From the NCBI GenBank assembly GCA_007129635.1, contig SKVE01000230.1, forward strand, positions 1 to 8,008: a stretch of DNA of 8,008 nt, read 5' to 3'. Numbering within the stretch: position 1 is the stretch's first letter; the number at the start of each line of letters is the position of its first letter. Shown here one piece after another: positions 1 through 6,260 of this stretch. Source of the stretch: Planctomycetaceae bacterium. GTDB taxonomy: Bacteria; Planctomycetota; Planctomycetia; Pirellulales; Pirellulaceae. Both the position numbers and the translations under genes were made by a program. A model generated the notes under the pieces. It saw nothing but the letters and a program-made list of their open reading frames with translations. It made no database searches and was not told the origin of the DNA.

Positions 1-966
1 CTGGGACTCGGTCGTTTCGGCGGCGAAAACGCGTGGCCGTTGGACTTTACTCGCGATGGTGTGGAGGCCGACTTTTTGTGGTTGGAGGACGATCGTCTGG
101 ATAGCGAGGCCGCTTGGGCGGCATTCGAGGGCGTTTACGGATACTATGCGGTCAAGGACCCCAAGCCGGGCGCCCGAGTCTACGCACGGTTCTCCGATCC
201 CAACACGACCATCGACGATACGCTGCCGATCTATCTGGCTGGCCACTTTTACGGAGCCGGGCGCGTGTTCTTCCAGGCCAGTGGCGAGATGTGGCGGATC
301 CGTTCGATCGACGAGACCTACTTTGACCGGTACTACACCAAGTTGATCCGTTGGGCCTCGCAAGGCCGTCTGCTGCGCGATTCGAACCGGGGAATCCTGC
401 TGGTCGACAAGGATCGATGCCTGTTGGGCGATACGGTGGTGGTTCAGGCCATGCTGACCGATACGCAGAACCGGCCGCTGCAGATTCCGGACGTCACCGC
501 CAGCCTGGTGCATCCCAACCGGACTCGCACCCCGCTGGTGCTGCGGAGCATCGAAGGCGGAGTTCGCGAAGGCAGTTTTCACGGCCAGTTCACTGCCGTG
601 GCCGAAGGCGATTACCGCATCGAACTGCGGCCCCCGCAAGCCGATCTGGATGAGCTGCTGGTGCGCGAGGTGCGGACTCGCGTTCCGGCGTTGGAAGTCG
701 AAAATCCGCAGCGTAACGACGCCGTGTTAGCCGACATCGCCATGTCGACGGGCGGCGTCTACTATGTGGGCGTCGAATCCCTCGCTGGCAACCCCAGCGA
801 GCAGCCGCCGCTGGCAGAGTTGTTAGAGCCTCAGGATTTCGTCAGTTATTTACCCGGCACCCCCGATCGGGACTTCGATCGCCAGTTGATGACGTGGTTG
901 ATGCTGTTGATCGCAGGGGTCCTGGCACTTGAATGGACGATTCGGCGTCTAAATCGTTTGGCGTAG
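1..966 (+). CDS. C-terminal part of a membrane-anchored VWA/GATase-like protein (5' partial)
   Basis: The frame is open from the first base, so the real start lies upstream; 321 residues are visible before the TAG at 964-966. Internal TTG or ATG codons need not be starts. Residues about 1-120 look like the end of an alpha/beta domain of the type I glutamine amidotransferase-like fold found in large planctomycete VWA membrane proteins. The diagnostic stretch is a hydrophobic strand followed by GAGRVFFQASGEMWRIR and an aromatic helix (YFDRYYTKLIRW). Residues about 130-240 are beta-rich and Ig-like (ILLVDKDRCLLGDTVVVQAML, then GDYRIEL). The last 26 residues hold one membrane helix (LMTWLMLLIAGVLALEW) followed by a basic tail, so the domains before it should be periplasmic. 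No catalytic Cys-His-Glu triad is visible in this part, and the VWA domain, if present, is outside the window. The family assignment is from recalled resemblance. Confidence 0.8.
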   Translation: MGLGRFGGENAWPLDFTRDGVEADFLWLEDDRLDSEAAWAAFEGVYGYYAVKDPKPGARVYARFSDPNTTIDDTLPIYLAGHFYGAGRVFFQASGEMWRIRSIDETYFDRYYTKLIRWASQGRLLRDSNRGILLVDKDRCLLGDTVVVQAMLTDTQNRPLQIPDVTASLVHPNRTRTPLVLRSIEGGVREGSFHGQFTAVAEGDYRIELRPPQADLDELLVREVRTRVPALEVENPQRNDAVLADIAMSTGGVYYVGVESLAGNPSEQPPLAELLEPQDFVSYLPGTPDRDFDRQLMTWLMLLIAGVLALEWTIRRLNRLA

Positions 967-986
967 GAAAGTGGATCGATGGGCAC

Positions 987-991
987 GAGAG
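987..991 (+). promoter_or_regulatory. Ribosome binding site for the DUF4175-like gene
   Basis: GAGAG lies six bases before ATG 998. It supports this ATG over the in-frame GTG at 971, whose nearest purine run (AGGAAA, 965-970) abuts the codon with no spacer. Confidence 0.55.
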
Positions 992-997
992 AAAACC

Positions 998-3394
998 ATG
1001 GCTGATCGGACAAAGCATCTGGACCCGCAGATCGAATCTTTGTTGGCCGGTCTGCGCTGGCGCATCCGGGCCTACGTCTGCCTGCAAGGGCTGAGCGTGG
1101 CCCTGATCTGGCTGGGAGCAACGTTCTGGATCACCCTGGCATTGGATTACCTGCCGGTGCTAGCCGGAGCCAGCGAGATGCCGCGGGGCGCCCGAGTCGT
1201 GGTGCTCTTGGTAATCGCCACCGTGTTGGCGGTGATCCTGTACCGCTGGGTACTGAGCCGCATGCTCATGCCGCTGACCAACCGCAGCTTGGCCCTTCTG
1301 TTGGAACGGCGGTTCCGTGACTTCGACCAGCGTCTGGTCACGTCGGTCGAATTGACCGAAGATCCCAGCCACGCCGATTCTTTCGATCCCCGCATGCTGC
1401 TGCAGACCGCCCAGCAGGCGCGAGAACAATCGGCGACCGTGCAGTTACGCCGCGTCTTCCGTTTCGTCCCGCTCGTGCGCAGCGGCGTTGTAGCAACCGC
1501 CCTGCTGGCTTCGCTGCTGGTTTTCTATGTTTTGAATCAGCCGGCGCTGGCATTGTGGGTCAACCGCATCTACTTGCTGAGCGATGATCCCTGGCCCCGC
1601 AACGCGCGGATCGAGGTGGTCGGCATCGAACTGCTGGGTGCCGAAGATGCTCCGCAATCGACCCAGGAAACCCCCTTGATCCGCTTTGACGAGCAGCAGT
1701 CGGTCAAGGTCGCCAAGGGTTCGAATGTGCGGCTCCGAGTCCAGGCGGACCTGGCCGCGGCAGTGATCCCCGAGGTCTGCTTGCTGTACTACAGGACAAC
1801 CGATGGGGAACGAGGCCGAGTCACCATGAATCGCCTGCGACGATCGCAGGGCGATTACCAGCAGTACGCATTCCATGGAAAACCGTTGCGCGGCATCCTG
1901 TCCAGCGTCTCGTTCGATGTGCTGGGATACGACGATCGGGTTCGCGATTTCCAAATCCAGGTGGTCGACAGCCCGACGGTGGTCGACGTGGAACTGGATT
2001 GCGTGTTTCCGGACTATTTGGTCGACGAATCGCTGGCGTTGTGGATGCCTCGCACCGATACGCTGACCGGCGCGACTCAACTGCCACAAGGTACCGACGT
2101 GACGATCCGCGTTTTGACCAACAAGCCGTTGCAGCGCGTGGACCTGTACCAGCCCGATACCCAAGAATTGATCACGCTGGATGTGCAAGGCGACGACGCC
2201 CAACGCTACCAGTTCGAACACCGAGTGCCCAAGCTGGACGAAAACCTGACGCTGGACGTCACGCTGGTCGACGTGGACAACGTCATGACCGAGCGGCCTT
2301 ATCGCATCTTTGTGCCCATCCTGATCGACCAACCGCCCCAGGTCGATATCAGGCTGCGGGGGATCAGCACGGCCGTGACGCCCGATGTGGTCATCCCGGT
2401 CGAGGGCATCATCTCGGACGACTATGCCGTCGATCAAACCTGGTTCGACATCCAGATGCAACGCGGCAATTCCGAATCGGACAATCCGACCAAGTTACAA
2501 CAATCGCATCCCTTCGACCTGACCAGCGGGGGGCAAGTCGATGCGGCATTGGATTTCCGAGCGCTGCGTTCCCAAGCAACAGAACCTCTGGAGCTGCAGC
2601 CAAATGACAAACTTATTTTTTCCGTAAAGGCCTCGGATAAACACGACCTGACCGGAGGCCCCAATGTGGGCAGCAGCGATCGATATCAGTTGGATGTCGT
2701 CACGCCCGACGCGCTGCTGGCGATCCTGGAGTCCCGCGAAATCGGCCAACGTCGACGTTTCGAGCAAATCGTCGAAGAGATGAATCAGGCTCGGGACTTC
2801 CTGAATCGAGTGCAATCGGCTTCACCCTCTCGGACCGTTGAACCGGGGGATGTCCTCGATTCGGACGATGCGGACCAGCAACGCCCGGACCCCGAACGAC
2901 TTGCCGAACGCCAGCAATCGCTAAGATTACTGAGGACGCAGCAGGCTTTCCAGCAGGGTCGAAAATCGGGCCAGGAACTGGTGGGCGTTGCCACCGCCTT
3001 CCGCGAAATCCGCGGGGAACTGATCAACAATCGTATCGATACCGAGGATCGCAAACAGCGATTGAAGGAATTGATCGCCGATCCGATGCAGTGGGTGGCC
3101 GATACGATGTTCCCGGAACTGGACCGGCGGATCTCGCTGTTGGAAAAGAAGCTGGCACAGGCAATGGATGATCGTCAGTTCGACTCGAATGTCGCAGTGG
3201 CGGAAGCAAAGGCGGCCGTCCAACAGACCAACGATATCCTGGCGGAGTTGGAGGAAATCCTGCAGCAGATGCTGGAATTGGAAACGTTTAACGAATTGCT
3301 GGAGATCGTCAGGCAGTTGATCCGCGAACAACAGGAACTGATCGACCGAACCGAATCCGAACGTCGGCAGGGTTTGCGTCGAGTCCTTCAATAA
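998..3394 (+). CDS. Three-helix membrane protein with large exported region and C-terminal coiled coil (DUF4175-like)
   Basis: This 798-residue protein starts best at ATG 998, which has GAGAG at 987-991 six bases upstream. A GTG at 971 would add nine residues but sits directly against its only purine-rich stretch. Membrane helices are seen at about residues 31-52, 66-84 and 162-180. Between the second and third helix lies a charged helical segment (LLERRFRDFDQRLVTSVEL). After the third helix comes a long beta-rich region (about 200-570), probably several Ig-like domains, opening with DDPWPRNARIEV. Residues 575-798 are strongly helical, charged and Gln-rich, and include EIRGELINNRIDTEDRKQRL and ADPMQWVADTMFPELDRRI. 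The order of parts matches DUF4175-like proteins that occur beside VWA membrane proteins in planctomycetes. No enzyme motif is visible. A scaffold or partner role for genes 1 and 3 is inference. An AT-rich run at 2601-2629 does not break the frame. Confidence 0.85.
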   Translation: MADRTKHLDPQIESLLAGLRWRIRAYVCLQGLSVALIWLGATFWITLALDYLPVLAGASEMPRGARVVVLLVIATVLAVILYRWVLSRMLMPLTNRSLALLLERRFRDFDQRLVTSVELTEDPSHADSFDPRMLLQTAQQAREQSATVQLRRVFRFVPLVRSGVVATALLASLLVFYVLNQPALALWVNRIYLLSDDPWPRNARIEVVGIELLGAEDAPQSTQETPLIRFDEQQSVKVAKGSNVRLRVQADLAAAVIPEVCLLYYRTTDGERGRVTMNRLRRSQGDYQQYAFHGKPLRGILSSVSFDVLGYDDRVRDFQIQVVDSPTVVDVELDCVFPDYLVDESLALWMPRTDTLTGATQLPQGTDVTIRVLTNKPLQRVDLYQPDTQELITLDVQGDDAQRYQFEHRVPKLDENLTLDVTLVDVDNVMTERPYRIFVPILIDQPPQVDIRLRGISTAVTPDVVIPVEGIISDDYAVDQTWFDIQMQRGNSESDNPTKLQQSHPFDLTSGGQVDAALDFRALRSQATEPLELQPNDKLIFSVKASDKHDLTGGPNVGSSDRYQLDVVTPDALLAILESREIGQRRRFEQIVEEMNQARDFLNRVQSASPSRTVEPGDVLDSDDADQQRPDPERLAERQQSLRLLRTQQAFQQGRKSGQELVGVATAFREIRGELINNRIDTEDRKQRLKELIADPMQWVADTMFPELDRRISLLEKKLAQAMDDRQFDSNVAVAEAKAAVQQTNDILAELEEILQQMLELETFNELLEIVRQLIREQQELIDRTESERRQGLRRVLQ

Positions 3395-3397
3395 GGA
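3393..3397 (+). promoter_or_regulatory. Ribosome binding site deciding the GTG start at 3406
   Basis: AAGGA overlaps the TAA stop of the previous gene (3392-3394) and lies eight bases before GTG 3406, a good spacing. It is only three bases from the ATG at 3401, which in any case reads ATG-CCG-TGA and stops at once. The site therefore selects the GTG. Confidence 0.65.
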
Positions 3398-3405
3398 AAC
3401 ATGCC

Positions 3406-5184
3406 GTGAACAAGGCAAGGTGGGCAATCTTGGTGCTGGTGGCCTGGTCGGGCTGGATGAGTCCGGCCGCCGATCGCGCTGGGGCTCAGGACGGAGCCAG
3501 AAAGGAACCCAGTGCGATCGACCAATTGACGCTGCAACAGGGGCTGGTGGCCGACAGGTATGCCAAGCTGGAGAAGCTGTTGGATGATATGGCCCGCATC
3601 GAAGGGGTGACCAATCCGCAACGTGCCGCGCTGCTGCTCAACGCGCTGCGGCAATCGAAAGAGAATCTGACAGCCGTCAAGCTGGATTCGCTCGTGCGGC
3701 TGATCGGTCAGGAGCAGTTGAACCGTGCCTTGGAGAATCAACGCGAGGTGCACGGTGAGATGAAGGCCCTGCTGGAGTTGCTGTTGAGCGAAAACCGCTC
3801 GGATCGTTTGCAGCGAGATCAGGATCGGTTCCGCGAGTACATCAAAGAAGTCGAGCGACTGTTGCGGTTGCAGCGAAGTGTCCAGGGCCGCACCGAAGGC
3901 GGGGGGGATCCACTGCAGCTTGCCGACGATCAAGGAAAAATCGCCGAACGCACGGGAGACTTGGCCGATCGTATTCGCGAAAACGAGGAAGGTGGTGACG
4001 GCCAACCAGGCGAAGGTGAGCCCGGGGATGGTGAACCGGGGGATGGTGAACCCGGCGATGGTGAACCCGGCGATGGTGAACCTGGCGACGGTGAACCTGG
4101 TGATGGTGAACCTGGCGACGGTGAACCTGGCGACGGTGAGCCGGGTGATGGTGAACCGGGCGATGGTGAACCGGGCGACGGTGAACCCGGCGATGGTGAA
4201 CCCGGCGATGGTGAACCCGGCGATGGTGAACCCGGGGATGGTGAATCCGTTGATGGTGAACCCGGGGATGGTGAACCGGGTGACGGTGAACCGGGGGAAG
4301 GCCAACCAGGCGAGGGGCAACCCGGCGAAGACGGGGCTGAACAGCAACAAGAGCAGAATCCGGCGCGGCAGCGGATCGAAGCGGCTCAGCAGCGGATGCG
4401 CGAGGCCCAACAGCGGCTGGAGCAGGCCGAGCGTGAAGACGCTGTCCAGGAGCAGGAAAAGGCTCGCGAAGAACTGGAAGCTGCGAAAGCCGAATTGGAA
4501 CGCATCCTGCGGCAGTTGCGCGAAGAGGAAGTCGAACGAATGCTGGCGCTGCTGGAGGGCCGATTCCGCAAGATGCTGGAGGCTCAGATGCGGATCTACG
4601 AAGACACGGTCCGGCTGGACAAGATCCCCCAGGATGAACAGGACTCTCGGGTTCCCATCCCGGCCAGCCGACTGGCGACCCAACAACGCAAACTGGTCGT
4701 CGAAGCGGATCGAGCTTTGAGCTTGTTGCAGGAAGAAGGTTCGTCGATCGCGTTTCCCGAAACGGTCTCGCAAATGCGGGATGACATGCAACAGGTGGCC
4801 GAACGGCTGGATGCGGCCAATGTGGGCCTGGTGACGCAGGGCATCGAAGAAGATATCATCGCTTCGCTGGAAGAGATGATCGAGGCGCTTCAGAAGGCCC
4901 AGCAGGATATGGAACAGCAGCGGATGAATCCATCCGAGATGCCTCCGGGCGATCCGCAGGACCAGCCGTTAGTGGATGCGATCGCCGAATTGAAGATGAT
5001 TCGTGCGTTGCAGATGCGAGTCAATACGCGGACAAACCGATACGCTCGTTTGCTGGACGATATCGACGATCCTACGGGCCAAGCTACCGATCAAGAACTG
5101 ATCGATGCTTTAGAACGACTGGCAGAACGGCAACAGCGCATCTATCAGATCACTCGTGATCTGGTGTTGGGCAGGAATCGATAG
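3406..5184 (+). CDS. Secreted coiled-coil protein with an acidic GEPGD pentapeptide repeat tract
   Basis: The 592-residue product starts at GTG 3406. Residues 1-27 form a signal peptide (NKAR, then a hydrophobic core, then AGA before QDG, a plausible signal peptidase I site). Residues 35-195 are helical and charged. Residues 199-308 are 22 pentapeptides: GQPGE, fifteen GEPGD, GESVD, two GEPGD, GEPGE and two GQPGE, giving about two net negative charges per GEPGD unit. Residues about 318-395 are a strong coiled-coil candidate rich in Gln, Glu, Arg and Ala. Residues 395-592 remain helical, with segments that look conserved in planctomycete homologues (QQRKLVVEADRALSLLQEEG; QMRDDMQQVAERLDAANVG; EEDIIASLEEMIEALQKAQ). 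No enzyme motif or membrane anchor is seen beyond the signal peptide. It is probably a periplasmic or surface structural protein in which the repeat is a flexible acidic spacer between two helical domains (inference). The gene lies 11 bases after gene 2 and 13 before gene 4. Confidence 0.85.
   Translation: MNKARWAILVLVAWSGWMSPAADRAGAQDGARKEPSAIDQLTLQQGLVADRYAKLEKLLDDMARIEGVTNPQRAALLLNALRQSKENLTAVKLDSLVRLIGQEQLNRALENQREVHGEMKALLELLLSENRSDRLQRDQDRFREYIKEVERLLRLQRSVQGRTEGGGDPLQLADDQGKIAERTGDLADRIRENEEGGDGQPGEGEPGDGEPGDGEPGDGEPGDGEPGDGEPGDGEPGDGEPGDGEPGDGEPGDGEPGDGEPGDGEPGDGEPGDGEPGDGESVDGEPGDGEPGDGEPGEGQPGEGQPGEDGAEQQQEQNPARQRIEAAQQRMREAQQRLEQAEREDAVQEQEKAREELEAAKAELERILRQLREEEVERMLALLEGRFRKMLEAQMRIYEDTVRLDKIPQDEQDSRVPIPASRLATQQRKLVVEADRALSLLQEEGSSIAFPETVSQMRDDMQQVAERLDAANVGLVTQGIEEDIIASLEEMIEALQKAQQDMEQQRMNPSEMPPGDPQDQPLVDAIAELKMIRALQMRVNTRTNRYARLLDDIDDPTGQATDQELIDALERLAERQQRIYQITRDLVLGRNR
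4000..4329 (+). repeat. 15-bp tandem repeat, 22 units, encoding GEPGD-type pentapeptides
   Basis: The consensus unit is GGTGAACCCGGCGAT. Eighteen units at 4015-4284 (seventeen GEPGD and one GESVD at 4240-4254) are flanked by degenerate units: GQPGE at 4000-4014, GEPGE at 4285-4299 and GQPGE at 4300-4314 and 4315-4329. Third codon positions vary between units (CCC/CCG/CCT, GGC/GGG/GGT, GAT/GAC) while the peptide is nearly invariant. Runs of identical units (for example 4180-4224) show recent copying. The period is a multiple of three with no stops, so copy-number change keeps the reading frame. Confidence 0.97.
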
Positions 5185-5187
5185 GAG
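5183..5187 (+). promoter_or_regulatory. Ribosome binding site for the gene at 5198
   Basis: AGGAG overlaps the TAG stop of the previous gene (5182-5184) and lies ten bases before ATG 5198. It supports this ATG over a second in-frame ATG at 5210 and over an in-frame GTG at 5156 inside the preceding gene. Its overlap with the stop codon suggests that translation of the two genes is linked. Confidence 0.6.
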
Positions 5188-5197
5188 AAAACAACCC

Positions 5198-6250
5198 ATG
5201 GTGACTGGCATGCCGATTCGTATCACGGGACGCAGTTTGAGCAGCATGCTCATGCTGGCTGTCTTGACGACGAGCTTACAAGCGGATCCGAGCTTGGAGA
5301 AACGAGCCAGTTGGCAGCAGCCGACGCGGGCCGAGGTCCGACAAGCGATCGATGAATGGCTAACGGAACAAGACGCAGACGAACTGACTCGGACCCGCAT
5401 CGATGTGCTTTGGTCCGACGAAGCGGCCGAAGCATTCGATCAGGATCGGCTGGACCTGCTGGTCGAAACGATCGCCATGCTACACCCTACCGCTCGCGAA
5501 GTGATCCAATGGGGCACGTCGCCAGGGCGGCCTCGGATCAAGCCTCGTTTGGAAGTCCTGGAGTTGGACGATCTATCGTTGTGGGCGCAGAGCCATCTGC
5601 GTCTGTATCTGGGACGCTGGCTGGCTCAACATGCCCTGTATGATGAATCGCTGGCGACGATCGGGGACATTCAACCGGAACAGGTGCTGGATCCGGCCAC
5701 GCTGCTGTTCTATCAGGGAGTCGGGCATCATCGGATGCTTCAGCGGGACGAGTGCCTGCAGGTGATCGGCCGTCTGTTGGAACATCGGGGCCAGATCCCG
5801 CGGCGTTACGAGACGGTCGCGGTGTTGATGGAAGCAGACATCCAGCCGCTGAAACCGGATTCGCTGGACGAGATCGCTCGCTTTATGGACGATATCGAAC
5901 GCCGTTTGGGGTTCGGTCGCGCAGGAACGCGAGTCCGCGAGCAGGAAGATGAAGTGATTGCCAAGCTGGACAAGATGATCGAGGAACTGGAACAGCAGAT
6001 GCAGCAGCAAGCGGCGGCAGCGGCCGGCAGTGCGGGGGCTCCGACGCCCGCCCCAGACAGCACGCCGGCCGGGGGGACCGGGCCGGGCGAAGTCGATCCG
6101 CGCCGACTGGGGCAACGAGCCAACTGGGGAAATCTCCCGCCGAAAGAACGCCACGAAGCGCTGCAACAGATCGCAAAAGGATTGCCATCGCATTATCGCG
6201 AAGTGATCGAAGAGTACTTTCGGAAACTGGCACGAGACGGAAATCAGTGA
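5198..6250 (+). CDS. Secreted helical protein with low-complexity linker and conserved C-terminal module
   Basis: The product is 350 residues from ATG 5198. Residues 1-29 are a signal peptide (RITGR, then the hydrophobic SMLMLAVLTTS, then LQA before DP). Residues about 40-230 are helical; the part at 128-215 (WAQSHLRLYLGRWLAQHALY; LLFYQGVGHHRMLQ; CLQVIGRLLE) resembles degenerate TPR-type helix pairs, but no clear TPR consensus can be claimed. Residues 245-272 are a short charged, Gln-rich coiled coil. Residues 273-299 are a low-complexity Ala/Pro/Gly linker. The last 40 residues (RANWGNLPPKERHEAL, then LPSHYREVIEEYFRKLA) form a compact helical module that I recall at the C-terminus of other planctomycete envelope proteins; its function is unknown to me. 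The gene sits 13 bases after the repeat protein and 10 before the NPCBM-domain gene, so joint expression is likely. A periplasmic scaffold or partner role is inference. Confidence 0.83.
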   Translation: MVTGMPIRITGRSLSSMLMLAVLTTSLQADPSLEKRASWQQPTRAEVRQAIDEWLTEQDADELTRTRIDVLWSDEAAEAFDQDRLDLLVETIAMLHPTAREVIQWGTSPGRPRIKPRLEVLELDDLSLWAQSHLRLYLGRWLAQHALYDESLATIGDIQPEQVLDPATLLFYQGVGHHRMLQRDECLQVIGRLLEHRGQIPRRYETVAVLMEADIQPLKPDSLDEIARFMDDIERRLGFGRAGTRVREQEDEVIAKLDKMIEELEQQMQQQAAAAAGSAGAPTPAPDSTPAGGTGPGEVDPRRLGQRANWGNLPPKERHEALQQIAKGLPSHYREVIEEYFRKLARDGNQ

Positions 6251-6260
6251 GTGGAAACTT

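Noticed and set aside
971..973. GTG as the start of the DUF4175-like gene
   Set aside because: The only upstream purine run touches the codon, and ATG 998 has a better placed site.
1445..2461. A 338-codon minus-strand open frame opposite the DUF4175-like gene
   Set aside because: It is a shadow of a GC-rich coding region. The product is His/Asp/Gln-rich with no domain, and the plus strand has a coherent membrane protein.
2601..2629. A short AT-rich run inside the DUF4175-like gene, considered as an internal promoter or inserted DNA
   Set aside because: The reading frame continues sensibly through it (NDKLIFSVKA) and no paired -35/-10 elements with a following start codon are seen.
3395..3405. 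Terminators or promoters in the short gaps between genes
   Set aside because: None of the gaps (10 to 31 bases) contains an inverted repeat followed by a T run, and none is large enough for a convincing promoter.
4000..4329. Tandem repeats as a CRISPR array, collagen-like domain or RTX calcium-binding repeat
   Set aside because: The units are contiguous 15-mers without spacers, so this is not CRISPR. Gly occurs at alternating spacings of 3 and 2, not every third residue, so it is not collagen. The nonapeptide GGxGxDxUx pattern of RTX is absent.
3878..4720. A plus-strand frame reading MVNPAMVNPA-type repeats
   Set aside because: It is the same repeat read in a shifted frame within the repeat-protein gene, with no start signal or recognisable domain.
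3388..4791. A 467-codon open frame on the minus strand with an FTIAGFTIA-type repeat
   Set aside because: It is the antisense reading of the 15-bp repeat gene. A period divisible by three without stop codons keeps other frames open, and the plus-strand frame has a ribosome site, signal peptide and sensible coiled-coil protein.
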